A DNA stretch of 64,000 nucleotides from Paramacrobiotus metropolitanus (taxonomy: Eukaryota; Tardigrada; Eutardigrada; Parachela; Macrobiotidae). The notes beneath the pieces were generated by a model. It was not told where the DNA came from and searched no databases. It saw nothing but the letters and a program-made list of their open reading frames with translations. This document shows positions 18,871-31,350 of the stretch, piece after piece. The stretch covers positions 2,170,001-2,234,000 of the forward strand of contig NW_026570221.1 in NCBI RefSeq assembly GCF_019649055.1. Direction: 5' to 3'. Each line of letters opens with the position of its first letter. Positions within the stretch are counted from its first letter, which is position 1. The position numbers were made by a program, and so were the translations under genes.

Positions 18871-21679
18871 ATGAGGACCATATATTACGTTGCATTTCAT
18901 TTGTTGGTTGCTGCAGGGTTTCTCAGCCCAGCAGCAGCGATCGTGGATGATCCAGACGTGGAGATAACGGAAGGTAGATTTTGTTAATAGATTCGCCCAG
19001 TCTGATTTAGCCGAAAATATTTCCAGGGCATTTTGAAACTCAAAAAAGAACTCATACGAACACACAAATGGTAGAACGGGGCGTAGCGGATCCGTTTTTG
19101 AATTGGTTCAAGTTTTAAGAATAGAAAACAAATTTGTGTATTCTGCACTGTTAGTTTTTGACGCTGTGAATCGGCAAGACAACAAGGTACAGTCTGTGCG
19201 GTACAGCAAATTACTAGAGCTCTCGTAGCAGACAGATGTTTCAGCTGTAGACTGTAGGCAGCCTAGCATGGGAATTACTTGAAAGAACGCCACCAGCGCG
19301 CCTCCGTTGCAGTTTGTTACGCAAGTGCTCCGGTCCAGTTAGAGTTTCAAATTTGCAGTTTTACTGAGCTATAAGACCTTTTCTACGCTGCGGTCAGTTA
19401 CCAATGCGATTTTTGACAAATAGTGACCTTTTGCAGATTTTTCCAGCCCTCATATACCTTTAATATCTCTGTATTTATTATCCCATCCGGGTTACTATTG
19501 CTGCATTCTATCCTATTGTAACTCCTTGGACGAGAAAAATTTTATAACATCAATAACCATAACTTTCTCATTTCGGATCTGTTCAACAAACCACTCAACT
19601 TTACGGACGCAAATGCCGTTGCTAAAACCGGACCTAAGCTATGGCCAAATCCTGCCGCGATCCCTTATTACTTAAGCTCATCTGGTCTTAGTGAGTATAC
19701 CAAAACTAATTCGTAACGGCCTTCAGAATGCGTATCACTCTACCTGTGTCCAAACTGCTGCTACAATGTAGGACGGAATGGTCGCATAGCCCCACACCCA
19801 GCATTCTGTACGCATGCGGTGCAGTGCACTTGTACGAACCGGATATTTTGAACTCAGTCGTACAGTGGACTGCGCTGCATTCGTACTGAATGTGGATACT
19901 TTGGGTATGCGACCATTTCGTCCTAAGCTGTATATGGTTTCTTGGCTATAGCGCACGATTGAGGTTCTGCCAAGCTGTTGTCTAGGCTCGGTTCACGATA
20001 TTTTCGGATATTACATTACAGGAATCGTCTTTTATTTCCACAGATCAATCAGAACGGCAAATGGTTTTGAAGACTCTTCGCACAATGGAGAGACTGACGA
20101 AAGGTTGCATCTTGTTCAAGCCCCGAACGTACGAAACTGATTACCTGCACATTCAAGGCAGCGGCTACGGCAGGTAGGTCACGCTTCTTACGACTTTTCT
20201 ATCATTCATAATAATTTCAAAAGCCGATCAAATAACAGTTTCCCCGAGTTTTTTCTCTTTAGATGCACCGCAGACCTTGGACGCACCGGCTACTTGCAAG
20301 ATATCTACCTGGGCAGTCCATCGAATGTGTCACCGTACTCCAGCACATGCTTCAATCCAGGTGAAATCATGGCGGCTCTCATGCGCTCCCTGGGCTTTGA
20401 TTACGAACACAAGCGCCCAGATCGCGACCAGTACGTGGAAGTGCGCAACGACAGCATCGACAGCGACTATTACTACTCCGTGTATCGGATCAATCCGTCG
20501 ATGTACACGTTCGGCACCAGGTACGACTATCAGTCCATCCAGCACGCCTTCGCATGGGCGTACTCGCTCAGCCGCAATCCGGCCATGGTATCCAGAATAC
20601 CCGTTCCGAATGGTATGGGACGGAGAAAATCCCTTAGTCCGACCGATGTTGCCAAAATTATGATTGCTTACAACTGCCCGTTCAACGTCACGCGCAGTAA
20701 ACGATTCAACACCGATGACGAATTTCCCAAGTTCTCCTTGGAGAAAATGACAGAGGAGGAGTGTGGCGCACAGTTCAACCGTTATTGCAAATCGGACATC
20801 ACAACCATGGATAACTGTACTTTGCGCACCGACTTCCGGGTTGTGTGCCGGGCCAACGCCTCGCTGCCCATCCTGACGCGAATGGCGGTGGACATGGCTG
20901 AACCACCGCTGCGGTTGGTGAGCATGGATGTGGCCGAACAGCTTGTTGCCAGGTATTCCTTTGCGCCGCTACAACGCCAAGTCGTCAAGCTGCAACTGCG
21001 CAACTGCAGCACCGAGCGCGTGACCGCGAGGCTGATCGAGCTGAATTTCACCAGTTTGCTTGATTTTCAGCTGTACGACGCTCGGAGTTTGGTCATCGAG
21101 AAGAAGGACTTCGCCACTTCGAAACGACTGCGAATAGTTGTATTTTACAATACCACTCTAAAAACATTGCAGCAGGGCACCTTTACCGATTTACCAGACC
21201 TGCAGATCTTGTCACTGGAAGCGCTGTTTGAGGATCAAAAATATTACAATTTCGATCCGTCGTTCCGGAGCTTCTTGCGTGATCTTCACTGCAGCTGCAA
21301 ATTTGCGTGGTATCGGACTTGGTGGCAAGCCGATAAAAAGCTGCGAATCAGGGTTGACGCCGGCGATGTGTATTCGTTCGATGCACGTTACATTGAATTA
21401 CTTCTCGAAAGCTCTGAATTCAACAAGGAGGATCTTTATCATCCAGTAAACTGTCGGGCCGAACCGTTCCCTTTCGGCACGGAATGGATTAATTACTACA
21501 CACAAATTGATTACTCAATCAACGAGCCGCCTTGCAATGCGCCAAAAGTGCACGGAAGCAACGCAATCACTTCTACCAAAGTCGCCACGGTTACGAAATC
21601 ACCATCATCTGCAAAAACCACTCCACCAGTCACCTTTTTGTCTGCCAGCGAACCAAATCCAGCGGAAAACTTAGCTTAA
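18871..21679 (+). CDS. Secreted pseudo-astacin with LRR-like C-terminal region
   Basis: Four exons splice in phase: 18871-18973, 19535-19690, 20044-20173 and 20263-21679 (601 residues). Exon 1 encodes a signal peptide (MRTIYYVAFHLLVAAGFLSP). The mature part follows the astacin (M12A) layout: WPNPAAIPYYL, then KGCILFKPR, a Cys-rich loop, RPDRDQYV, YDYQS and LSPTDVAKIMIAYNC. The zinc site HExxHxxGFxH is replaced by AALMRSLGFDY, so the three zinc His and the catalytic Glu are all gone. The Met-turn SxMHY reads SIQHA. It therefore cannot be an active zinc protease by the known mechanism. After residue ~290 come LRR-like segments (LPDLQILSLEAL) and a Cys-containing cap (HCSCKFAW), then a Thr/Ser tail. 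Likely an extracellular binding protein. The exon 1-2 junction is the least certain. Confidence 0.8.
19769..19926. repeat. Inverted-repeat element in intron 2 of the pseudo-astacin gene
   Basis: About 24-bp arms (19769-19792 and 19903-19926) are inverted with about three mismatches; both contain ATGGTCGCATA on their outward-reading strands. The spacer is ~110 bp with no ORF. Probably a small MITE. Confidence 0.55.
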
Positions 21680-22514
21680 GCTACCTTTTCCTCCACGAAC
21701 GAACGGATTCTTCAGGAAAGCGTGACATCGTTGAATTACTGTATACCGATACTCCTAGTCTCCTACAAGCGAACCAATTCCTACAACCTCGGCTGATCTT
21801 TGAATGTACACGACAAGCAGATACTGTGTTTAAGTATCTGAACTTCTTAAGCGATTTTTTGTTATTGATTTCTGTTGTCTTTACCACCTAAATCACCACC
21901 ATAAAGGTTGCCGGCGCTGCACGAACTGGGCAGGGTTATCACAGTCATATTTTCGCTGGCCACCATCACAATTATGAAGTAGCGCACAGATATTGGTTTT
22001 TCTTATGCCCATTTTGAATTGCTTTGCACCTTTTTGGGAAATTTCGACGACTTTATCAGAACAACTTCCCTAAGTATTACATTTGACGTAATGCAATAAT
22101 TTAAATTATAAAATTTATGAAATAGGACGTTAAAATGGCCATCTTCCGATCAGGCTTATTATTGTCTTCTACGAATGTGCATAAAAAGCGAGGATTATCA
22201 AAAAAGGGAGAGTTATCTAAAAAGCCAGAAATTTGTCTTAACTTTAGTATCAAGTGACGCCTGCAGCATCCAACTTGAACTAGACTTACCTGGACAGTCT
22301 GGAATGTAAGGAATGCAGCTGCCACCTGCCTGTGTTCGAAAATTCGAACGGCAGAATACAAACAATAAAGATAACGGATGTTTGTGAAGATATTTATCCA
22401 CCAGACTATCGAGCACGGCGCAATGGCGTTCTGCCAAATTGCTTTTCGTGCGTCCCACATTCGATTTGTGCGCTCCATCGACCAACCGTTCTCCTTCGGT
22501 CTTCACATCGAAAC
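21680..22514. other. No gene seen
   Basis: 3' flank of the pseudo-astacin gene and 5' flank of the next gene. It is AT-rich and short ORFs lack support. Confidence 0.5.
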
Positions 22515-23949
22515 ATGGACTCGATAGTAGCGACATATTTAGTTGCTTCAGCGCTGGGTCTATTAACCTGTTGCATAAGCATTGCGCTGACATTGATGAT
22601 GTATCGGCAAATTGCGAATGTGCCCGGCCAGGAACGTCTGAATATTACCGATCCGAAATTCCATCGCATCGCTTTATTGGGGATGGTTTTTGGTGTGAGT
22701 GTGGTATTAACCAGCCTTCTCGTCGTCAAAATTCCATGGACCAGCCGTGGTCCGCCCAGTGTGCTACCCGCGCCAGTGTCAACAACGACACCGCTCTGGG
22801 AAAACGAGTCCGCTAACAACACCGTCGTACAATGCTGGAAGGATTACTGCGCAACGTCACCCTACGATTGCCTCGATTATGAGAAATACCTCGTCAACTG
22901 CTTGATACCCATCGTGTCCACTGGTAAAAGCTAAACTGAACCCGTGTAGCTTTAGGGTATTATTTTTAAATCTTATTTTACCGTCTAACGAAAGTGCACG
23001 GCTCGTAGAAGTGCTAGAAACAGGGAGTGCTTAAAAAATGAACATTAGCTTTGCAGAAAGAAATCTTTATTTATTGACCCTGTTTACAAATTTTGAATAA
23101 CTCCAATGGAAACTAAATTAAAAACCGTAAAAAAATAGCATGTTTATTTATTTTTAAATAAATACATTTTAATTTATTAGCTATCGGATTTGGTACAATT
23201 TTAATGTGGTTTTCTTAATAATTCGTATTTCGGAAAAACAACGAATTCAATTCCAGTTTGTTTAAATCTAAGATTGACCGTAATCTTTCTCATACAGATC
23301 GCTTACCATCGTCACACCATGAGATGTACGCCATAGAGGGTGAGTCGGTGCAACTGCGCTGCCAGCCACTGGAGGATGATGTCCGCGGAGTCCGCTTGGG
23401 CGCCGGCTATTATAGAGGACGGGGTTTGAGTACGTACTTCTGGAGCAGAAATGCCCATCACCTGGCCCAACAGCATCTGCAGGATGGACATCAGTGGACG
23501 GTGGCCATCGACCACAGCGTGGCCGTTGAGCGACTGTCCGCGGCCGGTGATTTATGGATCCGGGCCATCAAGACGGACGACGCGGGCGTGTATGATTGTG
23601 TGCATATCGACAAATGTCCTCAACACAGCGAGAAAGATCCGGTCGGGTGTAACCTGCGGGTTGGACCTGCGTACCGCGTTACCGTTTTATCCAAAGGTCA
23701 GTATGCAAAGCTAATTGAAGCTCCTGGATCCTTTGCGCATGCTATAAAACAATAAAACTCATAGATGTGCAAGACAAAGGTTAGGTATACTTAATTTATA
23801 CTACAATTAGAAACTTAATTAATTTGCGATTACTGTCATATTTATTAAATTTCTATAATTTACTCCTATTATAATTCTCGGCTAGTTAGCGCGTTAACAG
23901 TGAACTCTTTGGCGCAGGGACGGTTCGTAAGCTCTACAGATTCTCCTGA
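22515..23949 (+). CDS. Membrane protein with two N-terminal TM segments and an Ig-like domain
   Basis: Exon 1 (22515-22923) encodes two hydrophobic segments (around residues 5-30 and 52-72), then a loop with NES and NNT glycosylation sites and several Cys. Exon 2 (23298-23696) joins in phase and encodes an Ig-like V-type domain: VQLRCQP, a W in FWSRNA, and the DDAGVYDCVH signature of the F strand, plus an extra Cys pair (CPQHS...GCNL). A short last exon (23918-23949), after an acceptor at 23917, would end the protein in phase; this exon is weakly supported. Likely a cell-surface recognition protein (inference). No cytoplasmic signalling domain is visible. Confidence 0.6.
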
Positions 23950-25290
23950 ACTGCAGCGAGTTTACTGATGGTGGAAGTGAATTGATGCGGGTACGACAAC
24001 GCGTCTAAGTGAAAAACGACTAACGCCGCTGGATGTACCTGCCTCAGACTGGCAATTGTTCCTGTCCATCATAGTATATTTTGCTGGGTTTTTACCACCG
24101 TTAGCTTAGCGTGGCCAAAGCTGGTAATCCAAAGTATGGCTGTGCCGCTGCTGCAATATTTTCTGAACCGAATCTTTTGGAACGGTCGAAGAGAGTTTTC
24201 CCGAAAATTGCTTGTTCGTGTTTTTTTTTTGCTGTTATGATAAAGGAACTGTAATAATGCGTTATTTCGGTTATAGCCTGTAGGTGATACGTTAAAACGT
24301 TTAAATACAAACAAAAGTTTGTATTTATTTAGCGCAAGCAACCGCTGTTCCTTGAATTCTCCCGTAAATGTACATATTGCTTTGACATGCAATCTCTTCC
24401 GTTATTCCATCTGTTAAACGTTTTAAATTTATGTTAAATGTTTACGAAAAGGTGAAATTCTGCTTTCTTGTCTCAAAGATCTGCATACTAAAGTGGAGTA
24501 CTGGAAGAACGGTGATCCATGATGAAACCTTTGGCATACCTGTTTTCCTTCGAACCATCGAAATGTCGTATCCGCGCACCGCAATTATGCTATTTGCTGA
24601 ACCGGATTTTGCGCGCATGTTTTCCGTCAGTGCTCACATTGCTATTAGGCTACGCAGTGGCGTAAAACATGCAAAGGAGTGTTTGCAGAGCGCCAATGCG
24701 AAATTTTGTTAAAGATAACAGTTAATTCTGCTAGCTACTCTGTATGGTGTTCCATTTCCTATAAAAAGCCGAAAGCAAACAGAGTTCTGTCCAGCAGTGC
24801 AAACACGGTTGAAGTTACGGTCTGTATTTCGCCGCCAAGTTTTTTTTGTTTTGATTTCTGATCTGCGCCGGAATGGCAACCGCCATAGACGTTGTTTCGC
24901 ACGTCACCAATTACGGGAATTACACAGTGCGCCAAAATGGGAACTACGCATACGCTACGTATCACGTAAAGATTGGCGCATGGTAGGCGCACTGTAATAT
25001 CTGTACCAGGGCCCCTAACTGACCGCAGATTTTACCGAGCAGACTACTCTTTTTTATCATGCATGTGTCTTTCGCTTTGTAGACCTTGGTTTTCTGTTAA
25101 TTTTCATGTGTCACCCGTATTTGCAGACATCACGGTTTGCAAACGCGCCCTAATTAAAAATTACAGTAGGAGCACGCGTTGCTATGGAGCAGCCACGCCT
25201 TCCCGGCTACTGACTTCCAACCGCCCTCGGGTGGCGTGGCGGCGCAGATAAAAAATTTTCTTGACTTGCGAAGTTATACCGCTGGCTATG
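23950..25290. other. No gene seen
   Basis: Intergenic sequence up to the target site of copy B. Nothing interpretable. Confidence 0.5.
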
Positions 25291-25295
25291 TTACT
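25291..25295. repeat. Target-site duplication of copy B, left
   Basis: TTACT, repeated exactly at 42971-42975 just outside the other LTR. A 5-bp duplication is normal for Ty3/Gypsy integration. Confidence 0.85.
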
Positions 25296-26455
25296 CTAAT
25301 GCTAGATCCAGAATGGATCCAGAGACGGAGACAGAAACGGAATCTATCCCGTGGAAGTGAGCAATACGATCTGGATTGCGAACTATTGCGAAATCACAAA
25401 ACGTCGCACCGTAAACTGCTGACTTTTTAATATTAGTTGCTGTCAAATATGCTACGTATTGGGACTCTGATGCGAATTGTATCTAGGTCAAAACTCTCGA
25501 GTGCGCAACAACTCACGCACTGATTTGTGAGTCAGACAGATTCACTGATAACGCCGCGCGCATTGGTCAGTTGGAGAATCAGTTGCTGAATTAGAAAACC
25601 GAGCTGTTGAGCTCGGTTTTATAATTCGCGCTCACATTCATGACCGCTTGTCAACTCTTTAAAATTATCCTGCGCTACTAATAAACGTTCGTAGTGATCC
25701 TGGCTGTATTAAACTGTATGTAATTACGCTGTACTTACTGTAGTTCGTCATTAAGTTTTTAAGCTAATAAGGTTTAATTAATTAACCTAATAATTAGTAA
25801 CTGAGCGATTAGCGAAAATATGAACTAACTAGAGTCATTCACGCCTAATTAGCATACATTTAGCAGCTAATTAATTAGCGAATCTGCCCCTAATTAGCAA
25901 TTTCGCACCAGGTTTTTTTAGCACCTAATTAGCAAATTTATTACACATGAAGAAAAAATTAATTATATGTCATTAAGCTATGTGAGATTATTTTTCTTAA
26001 CAAGTTTGCGCTTGTTGTGCTGCGTTGTCCATGGTAGTGAATGGCACTGAATGCAGATTTATTGCAGAATTCACGGTGCTGTCAGATTTGGTGTGTGTTT
26101 CTACCAGTGTATCCGTTATCAGTGGTGGGAACATGTTTCACTTTTTTTCTCTTAGTCATAGCGGAAAAATGAGTAACCGATACGTGCGCAGCAGTCGTGC
26201 CGTAGATACAAGCGGGCTGCTGATATCTGACAGTCCTAATAATATTGAAAAGTCTGGAGAACAGAAAATCAATACTGATGGGCGCAGCTCGATCGTAAAG
26301 CGTGGAGCCCATTCAACAGTGTGTAACACTGTGCAGCACGTGCTATGTCGCGCCCACTAACAAAACATCAGCCAATCAGAAGCGAGACACAACACAGACA
26401 CGTAATCCAGTGGCGTAGCGTTGCGGACGTGAACGCTAGTGAACCCCCGCTCACA
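25296..26455 (-). repeat. 3' LTR of copy B, split by an insertion
   Basis: The LTR parts are 25296-25434 and 26247-26455. Compared with the 5' LTR I find only one substitution (near 26280) and one extra C (near 26447). In element sense it runs TGTGAGCG...GCATTAG, so the right terminus is not the usual CA. Confidence 0.9.
25435..26239. mobile_element. 805-bp non-autonomous element inserted in the 3' LTR
   Basis: The 5' LTR shows the empty site. The insert is flanked by TAATATT on both sides (25428-25434 and 26240-26246), present once in the 5' LTR. The ends are imperfect inverted repeats sharing CTGTCAxATAT. It has no convincing ORF. Inside are an 18-bp stem with one mismatch (25588-25627) around the core AAAACCGAGCT, and a cluster of CTAATTAGC-type motifs (25765-25945). 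Confidence 0.8.
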
Positions 26456-29236
26456 TGCCTCTGGGGGGATGCCGAGCTCCTGTGAGGCTGGACACACTCC
26501 CGAATCCACGAAAACGACGGTCGCCAGTGTCTGTGCGTGCTCAAAAACATCAAATTCTCTTATTCCGTTTTATCACATCAATTCCATAAAGGCACAATTC
26601 TATTTAATACGATGTGAATAAAGAAATCCAATTATAAAAATACTATCATAAAACAGATCAACAGTTAAACAGATCAACAAAAGTATTAATCAAATGTAGA
26701 CTAGGATCCTCCATTTCTGACTTGTAAAGGTCACAGGTCCTGTCCACCGTTTTCCGCACATTGGCCCATTCCGCTCTGTTGAGCAATCCTGCGCATCCGT
26801 AATGCGACTTCATCACAATCCACTTGAGAATCGGGTGCGTATCACGTACGACTTAGGAATACTGCTTCATCTTTGGAATAAGGTGCGTATCAATTGTACG
26901 ACTTCAAAATGAGATCCATAAAGGTCATGGAGGGACGTCATGTAGACAAGCGTAGTTCGCTTCCTCCCTGGTAAAGGTCATCCTTTGTTAAGATGATCCG
27001 TTGAGATGTGCGACTCGTTTGGGTTAATGGTCCCAAAGGGTCATGCGACTTGAATTCCGATACGGTGACTCTGTTGGGCAATTGATGATCCCAAAGGTCA
27101 TCCAGTTTCTGTTCAAACTTCCGTTAAAGGTCATGGAGGGACTTAGCCAATTTTCTGCGGCTTTCAAGCACTTCTTTGCTTGCCTCCCTGGTAAAGACTT
27201 GATTTGACCTTTCCGTCGCACATTCAACTTCAACATGCCTCGAGCGGCCAGAGTGCCGGCAAGTTTACCGTAACATCTCTGATGGCGCCGGCTAGTTACC
27301 GCATTGAGTTTACCCCATGAAATTTCCACATTTAATCTTTTACTCTTGTTCGCCGCTTGTGGCTAACATTACTACGAGAAATCCGGCTTGGTTACCGTAG
27401 TTTTTCTCGTTTATTTTTAACACTGAATCGCTTAAAGAGAGTGCCGGCACAGTTTACCGTAACAACTCTAATGAGGCCGGCACGTTGCCGCATTAAGTAA
27501 ACCTCATCAATATTCCACCTGTTTTCTTTCTTTTTTTCGCCGCTTGTGGCCCCGTTTCGTATTCAAGAGATCCAGCTTGATTACCGTAGTTTCTCTTGTC
27601 AATTTATAACACTGAATCGCGTAAGGAGGAGAGCCGGCTAACTGCCGTAACTACTCCCTTGGGGCCGGCTTTATAGACCGAATCAATTTGAACCCCAATA
27701 GATACTCCACATGGTTTCTTTTAGGCAATTCTGTGCTATAAACGCTGAAAACAACAATTGCACTAATGCAGTTTAAGTTAACATGTTACGTGACCTTTAT
27801 ACTTAACCATGACATTCGCTTCTGATGACCTTTCATGACCTTTTTCTTTACATCATTAAGGTCATTTGCTTCATTCACGCGGTGACCTTTCACATTTTGT
27901 CGTTTACGCCAGTTCAAGTGCTCCATCGATAACTAATTAGCATTCAACTGTTTTCGATCTGTTCGCCATTATTCGAGTACAAAATTCTTCCATTTCGAAG
28001 TTGGCAGCGTTGTAACTCAAAAAGGTCATGTCGTTCCTTTTGTTCGTCGTATATTATCCAATGTCGCATCAGTTATGACCCTTCTCCACGCATTTTTGTT
28101 GTGTTCTGGTAACATGTATCATTTCGCTTATTTACCGCCCGTATCCGGTTTCTGGGGGAATGCCGAGTGCGTTGGTTCTGTTTCCTGATTCTGTTTCTCA
28201 TCGATTGTCAATCTCGCCAATGATCCGGACGAAGACTGAGTCGATTTCGGTTCGTCAGTCTTCTCTTTTCTCGGCTAAGTCTCGTGACCTTTTGATTTCT
28301 CGGTCGTCAATGGAATCTCTTGACCTTTCGGTTTCTCCGTCGCTGAAACCTCTTTCAACAGTGTAAACAACGATTTTTTGAACCACCTGTCGCGCGGAGT
28401 CCGCGTCTGCATCTACTGCCGCTTTTTACATGGGGAGCATGACCTCTTTTTTCCCACCTTCTTTCAAAGTCTCGTGACCTTTCGGTTGTTCCGTAGACAC
28501 GGAACTCTCTTGACCTTTAGGTTGCGCTTCCTTCTCCACGGTTCGAGACGTCTCTTGACCTTTAGGCTGTTCGTCTTTTTCTGTCAAAGTTCCGTGACCT
28601 TTCAGTTGGTCTTTCACTTGACCTTTCACTTGAACCTTACACTTGGTTCGTTTGACATTTGACGTTGACCTTATAGTTTTCGGTGATCTGGCTTCACAAT
28701 CTCGTCTGCTGACCTTTCATTTTTACTGATACAGATCTTTCGTGACCTTTTGGCTGTTCCATTTGGATTTCTGCCGGAGTCTTTTAACCTTCCGATTGAC
28801 TTTCCACTTCTTCCGCTTTTGCTTCAGTCGACGTCTGCACTTCATTTTGAACTTCAGTTAGAGTCCGATGACCTTTGGACTGGTCGACAATTTCTGGAGA
28901 TTCCGGACTTTCGTGACCTTTTCGTTGTTCCATTTGAATTTCGGTCGGAGTATCTTGACCTTTCGATAACCTTTCGCTTCTCTCGTATGATTCAGTCCGA
29001 GTCTGATGAGCTTTCGACTGGAGGACCTTCCTGTTGACTTTTCATCTATGACGACCTTTCTGGAATCCGTTTCGATGACCTTTTGACCTTTAAACATTTT
29101 TTATGACTTTTCGTCAGAGTTTGGTGACCTTTCCACAATCAACGAAAACGATAACGATTGGCTGGTGTGCTTCGTATGACCTTTACACCTTCCGAACTTT
29201 TTATTGAATTGAACCCCTTATTCATATTTATGTGGG
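26456..29236 (-). other. 3' region of copy B (UTR and remnants)
   Basis: There is no long ORF. From integrase outward it holds a stretch extremely rich in AAAGGTCA (sense): 16 exact copies between about 28284 and 29184. Next come TTACGG/CCGGC-type repeats (27255-27680) and two copies of a GTCGTAC...GATACGC segment (near 26837 and 26885). The outermost part has TGACCTTT in sense orientation. It aligns with copy A just after integrase and again at the 3' end, so copy A's 8 kb of extra ORFs are missing here. Confidence 0.7.
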
Positions 29237-29465
29237 TTATTTGTCTTTGCGACCTTTAGTTATCCGATCAAGAAGGTCTTGCTCGGCTGCGTCCACAGGT
29301 TCGCCTTTTTGGGTTAGCAGTTCCGTAGGAGTTGGTTTCTTCTTCTTCTGCTTGACCTTTCGCTCATTGATTGCTTTCGCTATATCGCGGCCCAATTGTT
29401 CAGCCTTTGTTTTGACCGCCCCTATTTCCTCTTCTCTCTTCCTTAGGAGGTCATTCTCATTGCCG

Positions 29466-29507
29466 GTAGCAGTGCGTGGTTCGAAAAAATTCGAATTGCG
29501 CTCTGAT
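29466..29507 (-). repeat. tRNA-acceptor-like hairpin (copy B, 1)
   Basis: In sense, AGAGCGCAA faces a 3' arm with TTTCGAACC and CACTGCTACC. Same family as copy A 430-475. Confidence 0.6.
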
Positions 29508-29546
29508 ATGCCAACTTGCTGTTTCAAAAGGTCATCTTTATCTCCG

Positions 29547-29616
29547 GTAGCAGTACATGGTTCAAAAAAAGGCTTTTGATTCGGTTCAAAATCCTTTTGC
29601 GAAGCGCGTTCTGCTA
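29547..29616 (-). repeat. tRNA-acceptor-like hairpin (copy B, 2, degenerate)
   Basis: In sense the arms GTAGCAGAACGC and TGTACTGCTACC are about 70 bp apart, with TTGAACC before the 3' arm. Confidence 0.45.
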
Positions 29617-29756
29617 CTTCGATTTCATCTTCTGGTGACCTTTCTGCCAAATTTCCAGCTTCTGCGTTCAACTTTTTTGTAACTGCTGTCTCGAAATCTT
29701 TGTCTTCTTTCCTGGGTCTTCCTCTCTTCTTCCTCGGTTTATCTCCACTCATGTCA

Positions 29757-29820
29757 GGTAGCAGAGTGCGTGGTTCGAAAAAAGATTCTGCCGAGTCTTT
29801 TTGAGTACGCTCTGTTACTC
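29757..29820 (-). repeat. tRNA-acceptor-like hairpin (copy B, 3)
   Basis: In sense, AACAGAGCGT faces ACGCACTCTGCTACC; TTTCGAACC precedes the 3' arm. Confidence 0.65.
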
Positions 29821-29846
29821 GTTCTACTGTTCCTTGTTCCACTTCA

Positions 29847-29890
29847 GGTAGCAGAGGTGGTTCGAAAAAATTCGAGGTACGCTCTGATAC
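29847..29890 (-). repeat. tRNA-acceptor-like hairpin (copy B, 4)
   Basis: In sense, ATCAGAGCG faces CCTCTGCTACC, with TTTCGAACC before the 3' arm. Confidence 0.6.
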
Positions 29891-31350
29891 TTTTTGCGAA
29901 TCTTTCTCCTCAGGTAATGGCGGATGCCACAGCTTTAATCGGTCGATCGAGATAACCTTTAAGTCTGCTTCCTTCTTAGGGTTCTGCTCAATGACCTCAG
30001 CTTCGTTTGTTCGCGGGAAACTCAGAATCTTCCACACTTTATCGTATTTCGACTTAAAGTCCGACTGGTTTTCTTTATTCCCTTGTTTCGTGTCCTTTGG
30101 TAATCGCATCAGTACGAGGTCGCCCACTTTGAAATTCGGCTCCGATTTCTTCTTATTGTAAATTTCCGCATTCTTCTCATAAGCGTCTTTGATGTTACAT
30201 CTCGCCACTTCTTCGGCAAAGGTCAAGTTCTTTTTCATGGTCTCCACCCATTCGTCTGGAGTTCCATAATCATCGGGTATATTCGTTTATGTAACCACAT
30301 CCTCCGGCATTGTCATTTCTCTGCCGTGTAGCATATAGTATGCTGAATATCCCGTTGTGGCGTGTACGACTCGGTTCATCGCCGAAATAACATATGGGAG
30401 GTACTTGTTAAACTTTCTTTCGTTTCCCGCTTTCAGGTACTGTGCCAAACCATCCGCAATCGTTTGCATCTGTCTTTCAACTTGGCCTTGACCTTCCGGA
30501 TGATATGCCGTTCCGAATGTGTGTTTTATCTTAAAGACGTTGGTGACCTTTGCCAATACTTCAGCTGTAAAGTGCCGTCCGCGATCTGTATGCAGAATGT
30601 GCGGTGCTCCGTGTACCAATATCACGTGCTTCACAAACACTTTGGCAAATTCTTTAGCCGTTGCCGTCTTCATTGGTACCGCAATCACGTATTTCGTCAG
30701 TTAATCAATGAATACCGCTATGTACTTATATCCGCGTTTCTTCGTTGGTAGCAATGGTCCTTTGAGATCCGCGTATACTCGGAAGAACGGATGTCCAACT
30801 TTAATCTCCTGCAATTTTCCCGGTGGGCATTTTCTTGGTGTCTTGCGGAACTGGCAACCTTGGCACGCAAGTATGTAATTCTTCACATCTGTACTCATTC
30901 TGTCCCAGTAATATCGTAGTCGGATTGCAGATAATGTCTTTTCGAATCCCAGATGTCCTGCCGCCTTCTCGTCGTGCAATGCGTGAATTATCGCTCTTCG
31001 CATTGACAACGGTACCACATTTGACCTTTCAAGTCTCCCATTTTTATCCTTTACTCGGTACAATATACCGTTCCACAACTGGTAATGCACTTCGAATTTT
31101 GATCTCGTTTCTGCGTCTGGTAGATGTTCCAATTCATCTATAATCATTGCCAGATGGGGATCTTTTAGCTGTTTATTCCTCAACTGCAAATTTGAATCAT
31201 CTTCGTCTTCTTCGTCTCCTTGCAAGTTAACGATACGGACTGTCGCTGTGCTGAGTTCATTCCAATCTTTAATGACCTTGCAGCGTGGTAACGGTTTGTA
31301 CCTCTTTTTCATCTCTTTCGGGAATCTCAGCAGTTTGATCGGACACTCGT

